Assembly: GCF_019890725.1 (NCBI RefSeq) | Contig: NZ_JAINZZ010000015.1 | Coordinates: 62,001-126,000 of the forward strand | Reading direction: 5' to 3' | Origin: Actinacidiphila acidipaludis | GTDB taxonomy: Bacteria > Actinomycetota > Actinomycetes > Streptomycetales > Streptomycetaceae | DNA length: 64,000 bases | In this document: positions 8,001 through 15,972 of the stretch, in pieces | Position numbering within the stretch: position 1 is the stretch's first letter | How the letters are laid out: every line of letters begins with the position of its first letter | Notes under the pieces: model-generated | Database searches by the model: none | What the model saw: only the letters and a program-made list of their open reading frames with translations | Told to the model about the DNA's origin: nothing | Position numbers and translations under genes: made by a program

Positions 8001-9978
8001 CCACGCGCTGCCGGTAGCCGTCGAAGGCGTGCTCCTCGGCGAGGCACGCGGCCGCCCGCCCGGCCGCCTCGGCCAGGTGCCCGCCCAGGCCGGCGCCGAG
8101 CGCGTCCAGCCGGGCCGGATCGGCGTACCGCATCTCCCGCAGCGAGGCCAGCCGGCCCTGGGCGGCGCGCAGTTCGGTGAGGCGGGCGACCCACTCGTCG
8201 GCGCTCGCGGTCGCCTCGCCGCGGACCCGGCGGCCCAGCCCGGCGATGCGCGCCTCGACCTCGTCGGCGGCGGCCGCGGCCCGCGCGGTCAGCTCTCCGG
8301 CCCGGGCGTGGGCAGCGACCATCTGCCGCGCGGTGTGTCGCGCCCGCTCCAGCGGTCCGGCCAGGCCGCCGGCCTCGGGCCCGGTGAGCCAGTGGTGCCG
8401 GTCCAGGACGCGGTCGGCCGCGGCCGCCAGAGCCTCGTACGCCGCCGCGGTCGGGGCCGGTTCGCGGGCGGCGCGGGCCAGCGACAGGGCGTCGGACACC
8501 GCGCGGACGAGGTCCGGGTTGCCGATCCGCTGCAGCGGGCCGTCGCCGGCCGCCGGCGCGAAGGTGTCCGCGAGGTACGGGGTGTGCCAGCGCTGCACGG
8601 TGTGGACCCGGGCGGGTTCGCCGCCGTCCGCGGGCCGCAGGGTGAGCAGGGTGCCGTCGTCGAACAGCGCGCAGCCCTGGACGTGCAGCGGCGCCGCGGC
8701 CTCCTGGGAGATCGTGCGGTACGGCAGCAGCAGGCGGCGCCCGTCGGCGGCGGCGTGGAAGACGTACAGCACGTCCTCGCCGCCCGGGGACCGCACCAGC
8801 CGCTCGAACTCCAGCTGCTCAGCCGGGACTTCGGGTCCCAGGTCGAAGGTGCGCAGGCCGCCGGCGGCGAGCGCGTACCCGCCGGGGAACACCACGCCCT
8901 GCCCGTCGGGCAGCGGCAGGCAGGTGCGGGCCAGGGCGTCGGCCCGGTCGATCGTCGCCGTGCGGGTGTTGACGACGAAGTGCCGGTCGGCGTCCTCCCG
9001 GTACGGCCGCACCCGCAGCAGCACCAGCGGGCCGACCGCGGCGTACGCGACGTCGGCGTCCGCCAGCGACTGCAGCGCGTCCTCGACGGGCTCCTCGTGG
9101 ACCGTCTCGCGGCCGGACTCACCGGTGGCGACGCGCAGCGTCCCGCCGGTGGTCCGCAGGGTGACGCGGCCGCCGTCCTCCGCGGTGAGGGCGATGTGCG
9201 GCCGCCGGCCCGGCACATGGCGGTCCCGGTCGACCGGGATCCGGCCGATCTCGTGGACCGCGCCGGCCGGCGGCGCCTCACGGGACGTGCCCTGGTAGCG
9301 GTACGACCCGTCGCGTTCCGCCTTCCACGACAGCACGGGGACGTCCGACGGCTCGGCGCCGGTCCGGAACACCGCGAGCAGCCGGTCCTCCTCGACCCGC
9401 AACCGCAGCACCCGGGTGTCCCGGTAGTACCGGTACAGCTCCCGGAAGTCCCGCAGGAACTCGGCGTCGTCCAGCAGCCCCGGCACGTCCGGCCCGGCGG
9501 CCTCGTCCGCCCGCGCGTCCCGGGCCGCGCCCGCGGACCCGCCGGTCGGCCGCCCGCCCGCGTCCGCGTCACCGTTTGCGTCACTGTCCGCGTCACCGTC
9601 CGGCCGCCCGACTGCGGCCACCGGCAGCAGCCGGAAGACGTCGGCGGGGTCGGTGACCTCGGCGGGGTTGGACGCGAAGAGGGCGCAGGGGCCGACCGGC
9701 GCGAGGTCGGCCGGCACGGCGGGGCGGGCGGTGGGCACGGAATCGGCGCCGGCCAGCACCAGTTCACCGCCGCCGAACACCTCCTGGCGGCGGGCCTCCA
9801 GCGCCCCGGCCCGCTCGGCGAGCTCACGCCCCGCCGCGACGAGCCGTGCCCGCAGCAGCGCCGCGCCGTCCCCGGCCTCCTCGCCGGCCCCTGGGGCGCC
9901 CGGCCCGGTCGCGGGCACCGCCTCCCCCGCCGGGCCGGAATCCTCGCCGGGGTCGCTCCCGTCGTGCACGGCGTTCAC
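5020..9978 (-). CDS. Very large DUF3686-type AAA ATPase (annotated in relatives as DNA repair ATPase)
   Basis: A 1652-residue protein. The N-terminal half carries a DUF3686-like region with repeated beta-strand segments (about 190-480). Next is a long Ala/Arg/Glu-rich coiled-coil stretch (about 540-860), a mixed region, and a C-terminal AAA+ module. Walker A is PPGYGKTS (about 1330) and Walker B is VLLYLDDIQ (about 1395), with a sensor Asn near CMAGNP. Asp/Ala-rich DNA repeats encode a linker at about 125-140. It overlaps the flotillin gene by 4 bp, so it is the last gene of a YqiJ-flotillin-ATPase operon. The family's DNA-repair label is not evident from sequence; a role in membrane or envelope stress with flotillin is inferred from context. 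Confidence 0.85.
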   Translation of the reverse strand: MNAVHDGSDPGEDSGPAGEAVPATGPGAPGAGEEAGDGAALLRARLVAAGRELAERAGALEARRQEVFGGGELVLAGADSVPTARPAVPADLAPVGPCALFASNPAEVTDPADVFRLLPVAAVGRPDGDADSDANGDADAGGRPTGGSAGAARDARADEAAGPDVPGLLDDAEFLRDFRELYRYYRDTRVLRLRVEEDRLLAVFRTGAEPSDVPVLSWKAERDGSYRYQGTSREAPPAGAVHEIGRIPVDRDRHVPGRRPHIALTAEDGGRVTLRTTGGTLRVATGESGRETVHEEPVEDALQSLADADVAYAAVGPLVLLRVRPYREDADRHFVVNTRTATIDRADALARTCLPLPDGQGVVFPGGYALAAGGLRTFDLGPEVPAEQLEFERLVRSPGGEDVLYVFHAAADGRRLLLPYRTISQEAAAPLHVQGCALFDDGTLLTLRPADGGEPARVHTVQRWHTPYLADTFAPAAGDGPLQRIGNPDLVRAVSDALSLARAAREPAPTAAAYEALAAAADRVLDRHHWLTGPEAGGLAGPLERARHTARQMVAAHARAGELTARAAAAADEVEARIAGLGRRVRGEATASADEWVARLTELRAAQGRLASLREMRYADPARLDALGAGLGGHLAEAAGRAAACLAEEHAFDGYRQRVAETAAAAGAIATAAAAGPVAERLAEQAAGLATVTETVAGLGLADATVRTRILDLASAVLAEVNQARALLDARRRELTAAESDAEFAAQSALLAQEVSGALAAAATPEACDEQLGRLLVRVENLTTRFTADPERLAALDVRRDEIQQAFSGRRQALADERALRVRQLTGSAARVLDGVRRRAAAADSLDALNTYLAADPMAAEHRRIADRLRAMGEPSRAAELDAALAAARQDAGRALRDRLDLYEDGGATLRLGRHRFPVNPHPFALALVPHGDGLAFTVSATDYLVPVTDPEFAATRRFWDRPLPSETPELYRAEYLAACLLLDAQAAARPLPQDADEAERLVREAVAARPGEGYERGVHDHDAALILAALSRLAAGAGLLRHPAAVRAAAQLFWVHGVPAAARAGWTTRARSLTRAAASFGGGPALAELAREIGAAAADFLEPRGLGPARAALGPDAHPVGEEPADGRLVGEYLVAELADERPGFAEGPGARELRERLTAALGGPEGVPFKELAADLEALGADPAAGRQLAEAWLAGLGGEPGDRAEAAAVLVCGAAADHYPVDAPVEARVDGLLGAHPRTAGRRLTLRLDELLPRVRRFRAEEVPAYAAYQRHRTAVLEAERRRLDLDAHRPRPLTGFVRNRLLDEVYLPLVGDSLAKQFGPSGGLLMLMSPPGYGKTSLVEYVASRLGLALVQVSGPALGSGVTSLDPAAAPDAAARREVEKIDLALRLGSNVLLYLDDIQHTSPELLQKFIPLCDAQRRIEGAHGTYDLRGRRFAVCMAGNPYTGSGTVFRVPDMLANRADVWNLGDVLSGREDLFAFSYVENALTANPVLAPLAGRDRADLELLVRLAEGDPTARPEDLRHPCPAADRAEITAVLRHLLRARRTLLAVNAAYIASAAQSPRTRTEPPFLLQGSYRTMTAIAARIVPAMDDAELDALVGDHYRAEAQTLAAGAEASLLKLAELRGALTGRQAARWAALKEETVRTATG

Positions 9979-12059
9979 TGCTTCACGAGTCCGTTCGCCG
10001 CCGGGACCGCGGCACCGTCAGCCGGGGCCGGGGCCGGGGCCGGAGCCGGAGCCTGAGCCGGTACCGGAACCTGAGTCTGGCCCTGAGCCGGGACCGCGAG
10101 CCCGAGCCGCCCGAGCAGCGCCCCCAGGTTCCCGTTGTTCGCGCCGAACTGCGCCAGCACCCGCGTAGCGTCCTCGGTGAAGCGGCCGGAGCCGTCCAGC
10201 CAGGGCGCGGCCGCGCTCCGCACGGTCTCGGAGCCGGCGACGAACGAGTCGACCGCGCGGCTCGCGCTGACCGCCGCCAGCAGCCGGTCGACGAACACGT
10301 CCTCGCCGCCGACGATGCTGATGTCGGCCTTCTCCAGGCCGCCCGCGAGCACGGTGGCCTGCGCCTCGGCGATCTGCCGCTGGGTGTCGAGCCCGGCGAG
10401 CCGGATCTCCTTCTCGGCGGCCAGCCGCAGCCGGTACTCCTCGTGGCCGCGCGACGCGTCGTCCAGCGCCGCCATCGCCGCGGCCTTCTCGGTCAGGCCC
10501 GCGGCCTCGGCCTTGAGCCGCTCGCCGATCATCGCGGCCTCCGCGCCTGCCTGCGCCGCGGTGCCCTCGGCGGTGGCCAGCGCCAGCTGCCGGGCGCCCT
10601 CGGCCTCCGCCGTGAGCCGGGCGGTCATCGCGGCGGCCTCGGCGGCGCCCACCTTGCTGATCGCCTCGGCGCTGCGCTCCTGCACCTCGACCTCGGCCAG
10701 GCCCGCCGCGGCCGCCTCGGCCCGCAGTCCCTCGGCGAGCCGGACCTTGGCGTCGGCGTCGAGGTCGGCGGCGCGCTTGCGGGCCTCGGCCATGGTCAGC
10801 GCCTCGCGCGCCTTGTGCTGCGCGGCCTGCTCGGCGGCCTCCGCGGCCTTGATGTCCTTGACCAGCCGCTCCTGCGCCTGCGCCTCCGCGGTGATGACGA
10901 GCGCCTGCCGTTCCCGTTCGGCCTCCTGGACGAGCCGCAACTGCTTGATCGACTCCTCCTGTTCGGCGACCGTGCGCTCGACCGCGATGCGTTCGCGCAC
11001 CACGTCGGCGACCTCGCGGCGCTCGCCCTCGACCTCCTTGTCCTTGGAGATGCGGGCGAGTTCGGTCTCCCGTTCGCGGGCGATGACCTCCAGCACGCGG
11101 TCCTTCTCGATCCGCTCGTTCTCCACCGCGATGACCCGCTCGCGGTTCTTCTGGGCGACCGCGACCTCGCGGGCCTGGTTCTCCCGCTGGACGCCCAGCG
11201 ACTCCTCGGTGCGGATGAACGCGCCCTGCGAGCCCAGGCGTTCCTCCTCCTGGACCTTCGCGGTCACCGCCTCCTCGCGGGCCCGCAGCGTCTCCACTTC
11301 GCGACGCTGCTTGATCTCGGCCTCGGCCTGGCGGCGTTCGAGCTCCAGGATGGTCTCCCGCGCCTCGACGTTCTGCCGGGTGATCTCCTTCTGCTCGGTG
11401 CGCTGCGACTCGTTGGTCCGCACGTGCTCGATCACCGTCAGCTCGGTGATCTTGCGGATGCCCTGCGCGTCGAGGATGTTGGCCGGGTCGAGCTGGGTGA
11501 CCGGCGTCTGCTCCAGGAAGTCGATCGCGCAGTCCTCGAGGTGGTAGCCGTTGAGGTCGGTGCCGATGACCTGGATGATCTGGTCGCGGAAGTGCTCGCG
11601 GTGGGTGTAGAGGTCGACGAAGTCCAGCTGCTTGCCGACGGTCTTGAGCGCCTCGGAGAACTTCGCGCTGAACAGCGCCTGCAGCGTCTGCTGGTGGCTG
11701 GCCCGCTCGGTGCCGATCGCCTGCGCGACCTTCACCACGTCCTCGACGGTCTTGTTGACGCGGACGAAGAAGGTGAGGTGGATGTCGGCGCGGATGTTGT
11801 CCTGGCAGATCAGGCCCTCGCGGCCGGTGCGCTGGATCTCGATGGTCTTCACCGAGATGTCCATCACCTCGGCGTTGTGCAGGACCGGCAGGACGACGGC
11901 GCCGGTGAAGGTGACGTCCACCTGCCGGGTCTTGGAGACGATCAGCGCCTGGCCCTGCTCGACCTTGCGGAAGAGCCGGCTGACGGTGAGCAGTACGCCG
12001 AGTGCGATCAGGGCGAGGACGGCGAGTGTGACGCCGATCCCCAGGGCGGTGGCATCCAT
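9975..12059 (-). CDS. Flotillin / SPFH (YqiK-like) membrane scaffold protein
   Basis: A 694-residue protein. One N-terminal transmembrane helix (about 6-28) is followed by an SPFH/band 7 domain (about 30-210). A very long Ala/Glu/Arg-rich coiled coil (about 215-560) follows. The C-terminal flotillin region has VFVDRLLAAV near 590 and ends in a Pro-Ala repeat tail. Flotillins form large membrane assemblies and organise lipid microdomains. The gene is preceded by a YqiJ-like gene, the usual partner, and overlaps the giant ATPase gene by 4 bp. The tail's repetitive codons may be length-variable. Confidence 0.93.
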   Translation of the reverse strand: MDATALGIGVTLAVLALIALGVLLTVSRLFRKVEQGQALIVSKTRQVDVTFTGAVVLPVLHNAEVMDISVKTIEIQRTGREGLICQDNIRADIHLTFFVRVNKTVEDVVKVAQAIGTERASHQQTLQALFSAKFSEALKTVGKQLDFVDLYTHREHFRDQIIQVIGTDLNGYHLEDCAIDFLEQTPVTQLDPANILDAQGIRKITELTVIEHVRTNESQRTEQKEITRQNVEARETILELERRQAEAEIKQRREVETLRAREEAVTAKVQEEERLGSQGAFIRTEESLGVQRENQAREVAVAQKNRERVIAVENERIEKDRVLEVIARERETELARISKDKEVEGERREVADVVRERIAVERTVAEQEESIKQLRLVQEAERERQALVITAEAQAQERLVKDIKAAEAAEQAAQHKAREALTMAEARKRAADLDADAKVRLAEGLRAEAAAAGLAEVEVQERSAEAISKVGAAEAAAMTARLTAEAEGARQLALATAEGTAAQAGAEAAMIGERLKAEAAGLTEKAAAMAALDDASRGHEEYRLRLAAEKEIRLAGLDTQRQIAEAQATVLAGGLEKADISIVGGEDVFVDRLLAAVSASRAVDSFVAGSETVRSAAAPWLDGSGRFTEDATRVLAQFGANNGNLGALLGRLGLAVPAQGQTQVPVPAQAPAPAPAPAPADGAAVPAANGLVKQ

Positions 12060-12144
12060 GACGGATCAACCTCGATGCGGAAAGGGTGGAGTCGCGGATC
12101 GGGCGACGTGCGGATCAGGTGCGCGGACCAGGTGCGTGCGCGGA

Positions 12145-12891
12145 TCAGAGGACGGCGGGGCCGTCGAGGGGGCCGGTCGGCGGGGAGCCCAGCGGGTCGC
12201 CGAACGGCGCGACCCAGAAGAACTCCCCCTCCGGCTCGTAGGCGTAGAGCAGGGCGCTGCTGCCGGCCGCGAGGCGTTCCTCGCCGCTCTGCCGCACCTG
12301 GACGACGGCGGTGGAGCCGTCCGGCGCGGCGACCTCGGCCTGGCCGAACGCGCCGGTGACGCGGCCGGTGCGGACCGTGCACAGCCGCCCGACGAAGTCC
12401 TCGCGGGACGGCGGGCGCCGGTCGGGGAAGAGCCGCCGCAGCGGGCGGACGGACAGCCAGGTGAGGAACCAGGAGCCGACGAGGGCCGCGCCGAGCACGG
12501 CGACGTCGAGCGCGGTGCGCGCGAGGCCGTGCGGGACGGCGCCGTCGACCGCGACGGAGCCGGTCAGGCTCAGGAACCAGGCGTAGGTGACCAGCAGCGA
12601 CAGCACGATGGTGACGGGCACGCCGTCCAGTCCGGTGGCCGCGGTCAGCGAACCGCGCGGCCCGGCGTGGTGGGAGCCGTTCGCGTGCGGGCCGTTCGCC
12701 GGGGAGCCGGTCCCGCGGCCGGACGCCGGGTGCGGCCCGGCGTGGTGGGAGCCGAGATGGCCGTGGTGGCCCGGGCCGTGCGCGTCGGCACCGCCGAGCA
12801 GCACAAGGCCCCAGAAGGCCACCACGACCAGCATCGCCCCTCCGAACAGCACGGTCGGAAAGCCGAGGACGACAGCGGTGAACTCCCCCAT
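12145..12891 (-). CDS. YqiJ/NfeD-like OB-fold inner-membrane protein
   Basis: A 248-residue protein with an N-terminal membrane helix (about 8-33), a His/Gly-rich loop (about 37-75), two more helices (about 90-115 and 125-150) and a C-terminal OB-fold domain (about 165-240) containing LCTVRTGRVTGAFGQAEV. This is the layout of YqiJ-family proteins (DUF1449), which pair with YqiK flotillins. The 85-bp gap to the flotillin gene contains short GTGCGGATCAGG-like direct repeats but no clear terminator, so a three-gene operon is likely. The His-rich loop could bind metal, but this is untested. Confidence 0.82.
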   Translation of the reverse strand: MGEFTAVVLGFPTVLFGGAMLVVVAFWGLVLLGGADAHGPGHHGHLGSHHAGPHPASGRGTGSPANGPHANGSHHAGPRGSLTAATGLDGVPVTIVLSLLVTYAWFLSLTGSVAVDGAVPHGLARTALDVAVLGAALVGSWFLTWLSVRPLRRLFPDRRPPSREDFVGRLCTVRTGRVTGAFGQAEVAAPDGSTAVVQVRQSGEERLAAGSSALLYAYEPEGEFFWVAPFGDPLGSPPTGPLDGPAVL

Positions 12892-12971
12892 TCCCGTTGC
12901 GCCCCCTCATCCCCTCGTCGGCTCTCCGAACGGCCGCAGTGATCGTGGCAGGTGCGGGGGACGCGCGGCAT

Positions 12972-12991
12972 TTCCGGATTCCGGCAGTCTT
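12972..12991. promoter_or_regulatory. Conserved 20-bp motif, copy 1
   Basis: TTCCGGATTCCGGCAGTCTT lies 81 bp upstream of the YqiJ-like start. It contains the dyad CCGGA-T-TCCGG. A copy with one mismatch in the opposite orientation lies at 15448-15467, upstream of the PucR gene. It may be a shared binding site or a small repeat. Confidence 0.5.
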
Positions 12992-13029
12992 GACCGGCCG
13001 CTCACGTCCCGGTTCGGGCCGCAACCGAA

Positions 13030-13080
13030 CGGCCGCCGGCCGTCGTCCGCGAGGAGGTGGCGGACGACGGCCGGCGGCCG
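13030..13080 (-). terminator. Strong hairpin terminator after yceI
   Basis: A perfect 21-bp stem (13030-13050 with 13060-13080) and a 9-nt loop lie 20 bp beyond the stop of the leftward YceI gene. There is no T-run, as usual in actinobacteria. Confidence 0.85.
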
Positions 13081-13099
13081 AGGGGGTGGGACCGGGTGA

Positions 13100-13651
13100 T
13101 CAGGCGGTGGCCTGGGTCGCCTCGATCTCCAGGGCGATGCGGATCTTGTCGCTGACGGCCGCACCCGCGGCACCGCCGGTCACGCCGAACTCGCTGCGGC
13201 TGATCTCGGTCGCGGCGGAGAAGCCGGCGATCGCGTGGCCCTCGTAGTGGGTGCCGAAGCCGTTCAGCTCGAGCTGCAGGGTGACGGGCTTGGTCACGCC
13301 CTTGAGGGTCAGCTCGCCGTCGACCTCGAACAGCTCGGAGGTCTTCGGGCGGATGGCGGTGGTGGTGAAGGTCATCTCGGGGAACTTCTCGACGTCCAGG
13401 AAGTCGTCGCCGCGGACGTGGTTGTCGCGCATCTCGTTCTTGGTGTTCACCGAGGCGGTCTTGATGACCGCGTCGACCTTGGAGTCGAGCGGGTTCTCGC
13501 CCGTGACGATCGTGCCCTCGAAGGTCTCGAAGTTGCCGCGGACCTTCGACACCCCCAGGTGGCGGACGTAGAAGGACACGTCGGAGTGCACGGCGTCGAT
13601 GGTCCAGGTGCCGGCGACGTAGCCGTCGATCACTTCGGTCTGCGAGGTCAT
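13100..13651 (-). CDS. YceI-family lipid-binding protein
   Basis: A 183-residue YceI domain protein. The family signature VAGTWTIDAVHSDVSFYVRH lies at 13-32, then beta strands with GNFETFEGTIV, the block DDFLDVEKFPEMTF, and LTLKGVTKPVTL near 130. YceI folds as a lipocalin-like barrel that binds isoprenoid chains. No signal peptide is visible, so this copy is probably cytoplasmic. It is transcribed divergently from a MarR regulator with two TTGA-N4-TCAA sites between them, so it is likely that regulator's target. A perfect hairpin follows the gene. Confidence 0.95.
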   Translation of the reverse strand: MTSQTEVIDGYVAGTWTIDAVHSDVSFYVRHLGVSKVRGNFETFEGTIVTGENPLDSKVDAVIKTASVNTKNEMRDNHVRGDDFLDVEKFPEMTFTTTAIRPKTSELFEVDGELTLKGVTKPVTLQLELNGFGTHYEGHAIAGFSAATEISRSEFGVTGGAAGAAVSDKIRIALEIEATQATA

Positions 13652-13690
13652 GGTGGGCTCCTAGGGAAGCCGGGTTCTCCGGACAGATGC

Positions 13691-13736
13691 TTGAGCTTTC
13701 AACACCGAACATAACCCACATAGCTTGAGAGTTCAA
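13691..13736. promoter_or_regulatory. Two MarR-type operators
   Basis: TTGAGCTTTCAA (13691-13702) and TTGAGAGTTCAA (13725-13736) share TTGA-N4-TCAA arms and are 34 bp apart. They lie between divergent yceI and marR, where MarR dimers usually bind. Confidence 0.75.
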
Positions 13737-13755
13737 CCACCCCTATGCTGGGGGT

Positions 13756-14259
13756 ATGAGTGGTGAGGTGCGGTGGCTGACGGAAGCCGAGCAGGAGACG
13801 TGGCGGGCCTACATGACCGCGAACGTCGAGTTCTCGGCGTACATCGACCGGCAGATGCGGCGCGACTCCGGCATGCCCATGGCCTACTACGAGATTCTCG
13901 TCCGGCTCAGCGAGGCCGACGGCCGGTGCCTGCGGATGAGTGAGCTGGCCAGGGCGTCGCTGTCCTCGCGCAGCCGGCTGTCGCATGCGGTGTCGGCCCT
14001 GGAGAAGACCGGCTGGGTCACCCGCCGGCCCGCCGACGGCGACCGCCGCGGCTGGGTGTGCGAACTCACCGACGCGGGGTACGCCGCGCTGGCGGCGGCC
14101 GCGCCCGGGCACGTCACCGCGGTGCGCGAGAAGCTCTTCGATGTGCTCACCCCCGAGCAGCTGGACGCCTTGCGGGACATCGGCCGGGCCATCAGCGCGG
14201 GGCTGCGGCAGGAGTGCGACGCGGCCGCGGCCGAGGGCTGCGAGGAAGAACCCTGCTGA
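13756..14259 (+). CDS. MarR-family transcriptional regulator (YceI-linked)
   Basis: A 167-residue MarR protein. N-terminal helix 1 (about 5-30) and the helix near PMAYYEILVRLSEA precede the winged helix: MSELARASLSSRSRLSHAVS as recognition region and a wing around RRPADGDRRGWVCELTDAG (about 88-107). A C-terminal dimerisation helix follows, then an acidic end with a Cys (EEEPC). A GGGGG stretch sits 5 bp before the ATG. It likely represses itself and the divergent yceI through the two TTGA-N4-TCAA sites. Confidence 0.93.
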   Translation: MSGEVRWLTEAEQETWRAYMTANVEFSAYIDRQMRRDSGMPMAYYEILVRLSEADGRCLRMSELARASLSSRSRLSHAVSALEKTGWVTRRPADGDRRGWVCELTDAGYAALAAAAPGHVTAVREKLFDVLTPEQLDALRDIGRAISAGLRQECDAAAAEGCEEEPC

Positions 14260-14295
14260 GCCCGCACCGGCCACCGTACCGGCCCGGGCGCGCCG

Positions 14296-15402
14296 CTACA
14301 GGGGCGTAACGGGCCAGTCGAGGAGGCGGGCGCCCAGGGCGGCCGTCTCCAGGGTGTAGCGCTGCAGGGAGTCGTCCAGGTCGAAGCCGGTGAGGGTGGC
14401 GATCCGCTCCAGCCGGTAGGACAGCGCGCGCACGCTGAGGTCGAGGCGGCGCGCCGCCTCGGCGTTGACGTAGCCCGCGGCGGCGTACGCGGTGATGGTC
14501 GCGAGCAGCGGCTCCGCGCCGCCCCTGGCGTGCTCCAGCGGGCCCAGCACCGTCTTGACCAGGTCCGCCATCGCCGCGCGGTCCCGCAGCAGGACCGGGA
14601 AGACCAGCAGATCGGCGGAGCTGAGCACGCTCGCGGCGAGCCCCAGCCGCTCGGCCAGGTCCAGGGCGCTGAGCGCCTCCTCGTAGCTGCGGACCACGCC
14701 CACCGCCCCGCTGTGCGGCCTGCTCACGGCCACCCGGTGGCTCGAAGCGAGCTTCACGAAGGCGTCCAGGACCGGCTGCTGGGAGGTGGGCGCCACGCAC
14801 ACCAGACGCCCGTCCTTGGGCGCGATCAGCGCGTCGTGGTCGCCGAACCGGCCGGCCAGCTCGCGCTCCACCCGCCGCAGCAGCGGGTGCGCCTGGTCGT
14901 AGCTCTCGCCGTCCGGGGGCTCGGCCACCGCGACGACGTGCCGGTCGGCGAGCCGCAGGCCGAAGCCCTCGGCCTGTTCGGCGATGCGGCCGGGGTCGGT
15001 CCGGCCGTAGAGCAGGTCGTCGACGAACGCCCGCCGCGCCGCCTCGGCCCGCTGGACCGCGTGCCGCTGGGCCCGCTCGTGGCCCTCGCCGAGAGCGACG
15101 ATGCCCGCCTCCAGCGCGGCCAGCACCGCGGCGCCGGTCCTGCGCAGCTCCGAGGCGTCCCGGGCGCCCATGACGCCGGGCAGCGAGGCCCAGGCGCGGC
15201 GCGCGGCCGCCAGATGCACGGCGGTCAGGTCACGCAGCCCGTAGCCGGCGTCCGCGGCCTGCTCGCCGAGCGCCCGCCGGCTCTCCCGCTCACCGCGGCT
15301 GAGCGCGCGGCAGCTCACGGATATGTCCGCGAGGATCTCCGGGAACCCGGCGACGAACTCCGGGGGCACCGCTGCGGCAGCCCCCACCACCGACGCCACC
15401 AC
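14296..15402 (-). CDS. PucR/CdaR-family transcriptional regulator
   Basis: A 368-residue regulator. The N-terminal helical region (about 15-135) resembles the RsbRD-like part of streptomycete PucR proteins. A GGDEF-like middle region spans about 150-270. The C-terminal helix-turn-helix (about 300-355) has the family pattern ATITAYAAAGYVNAEAARRL and VRALSYRLERI. Members regulate catabolic or developmental genes, but the target here is unknown because no functional partner is adjacent. It converges on the MarR gene. A 20-bp motif shared with the YqiJ-operon promoter lies 46 bp upstream. Confidence 0.88.
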   Translation of the reverse strand: MVASVVGAAAAVPPEFVAGFPEILADISVSCRALSRGERESRRALGEQAADAGYGLRDLTAVHLAAARRAWASLPGVMGARDASELRRTGAAVLAALEAGIVALGEGHERAQRHAVQRAEAARRAFVDDLLYGRTDPGRIAEQAEGFGLRLADRHVVAVAEPPDGESYDQAHPLLRRVERELAGRFGDHDALIAPKDGRLVCVAPTSQQPVLDAFVKLASSHRVAVSRPHSGAVGVVRSYEEALSALDLAERLGLAASVLSSADLLVFPVLLRDRAAMADLVKTVLGPLEHARGGAEPLLATITAYAAAGYVNAEAARRLDLSVRALSYRLERIATLTGFDLDDSLQRYTLETAALGARLLDWPVTPL

Positions 15403-15447
15403 AGACCCCCGCTGTCTCTTCCGGTTTCAGGACGTCATGAACGTACC

Positions 15448-15467
15448 AAGACTGCCGGATTCCGGAA
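15448..15467. promoter_or_regulatory. Conserved 20-bp motif, copy 2
   Basis: AAGACTGCCGGATTCCGGAA is the reverse complement, with one mismatch, of the motif at 12972-12991. It lies 46 bp upstream of the PucR gene and contains CCGGA-T-TCCGG. Confidence 0.5.
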
Positions 15468-15501
15468 GCGGGGGCCGGGGGCCGTGGGTGATCTTTGGCC
15501 G

Positions 15502-15780
15502 TTACTTGACGCCGGCCTCGTGCTGCTCGGTCTTCGCCTCACCGGCGGTCACCACGTCGCTGGGCGTGATGGCCTCGGGGGACGGGGTCGGCGACGACGT
15601 CGGCGCGCTGCTCGCGGTCGTCGTGTCGTCGGTCTTCATCGCCTTGGCCTCGGACTTGAGGATGCGCATCGACTTGCCCAGGCCGCGGGCGGCCTCCGGC
15701 AGCTTCTTGGAACCGAACAGCACGATGACGACGATCGCCACCACGATCAGGTGCCACGGCTCGAGCCCGTTTCGCAACAT
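15502..15780 (-). CDS. tatA: Twin-arginine translocase subunit TatA
   Basis: A 92-residue TatA/E subunit. A short N-terminus leads into one membrane helix (about 8-22) ending in the hinge [18 protein letters not shown], then an amphipathic helix and a disordered Thr/Ser/Pro tail. TatA oligomers form the pore that exports folded proteins with twin-arginine signals. The ATG at 15780 is chosen because GAGGAGCGAGG precedes it; an in-frame TTG six codons upstream would place that site inside the gene. No tatB or tatC is nearby, so this is a stand-alone paralogue. Several Tat substrates are encoded elsewhere in the window. Confidence 0.93.
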   Translation of the reverse strand: MLRNGLEPWHLIVVAIVVIVLFGSKKLPEAARGLGKSMRILKSEAKAMKTDDTTTASSAPTSSPTPSPEAITPSDVVTAGEAKTEQHEAGVK

Positions 15781-15972
15781 GGGATCCTCGCTCCTCAAAG
15801 GTCCGACTACTACTGCTTCGTCTGTCGCATTGTCACCCGAAAGCCGCCGACGACGGCACCCGGGTACTCAAAGCATGCGCAAAAAGCTCGTGAACGGGAA
15901 GACCTTTCCTGATCTGTCCCATGGCCAGAGACGGTGCCCAACGCCGGTGTGACTTCCGCCACTCGGCGCCGA

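Noticed and set aside
6103..10056. Very long open frame on the plus strand opposite the giant ATPase
   Set aside because: It is Arg/Gly/Pro-rich with no domain and mirrors the codon bias of the real minus-strand gene; such shadows are common at this GC content.
15781..15798. Longer TatA start at a TTG
   Set aside because: The GAGGAG ribosome site would fall inside the coding region; the ATG at 15780 gives the normal TatA N-terminus.
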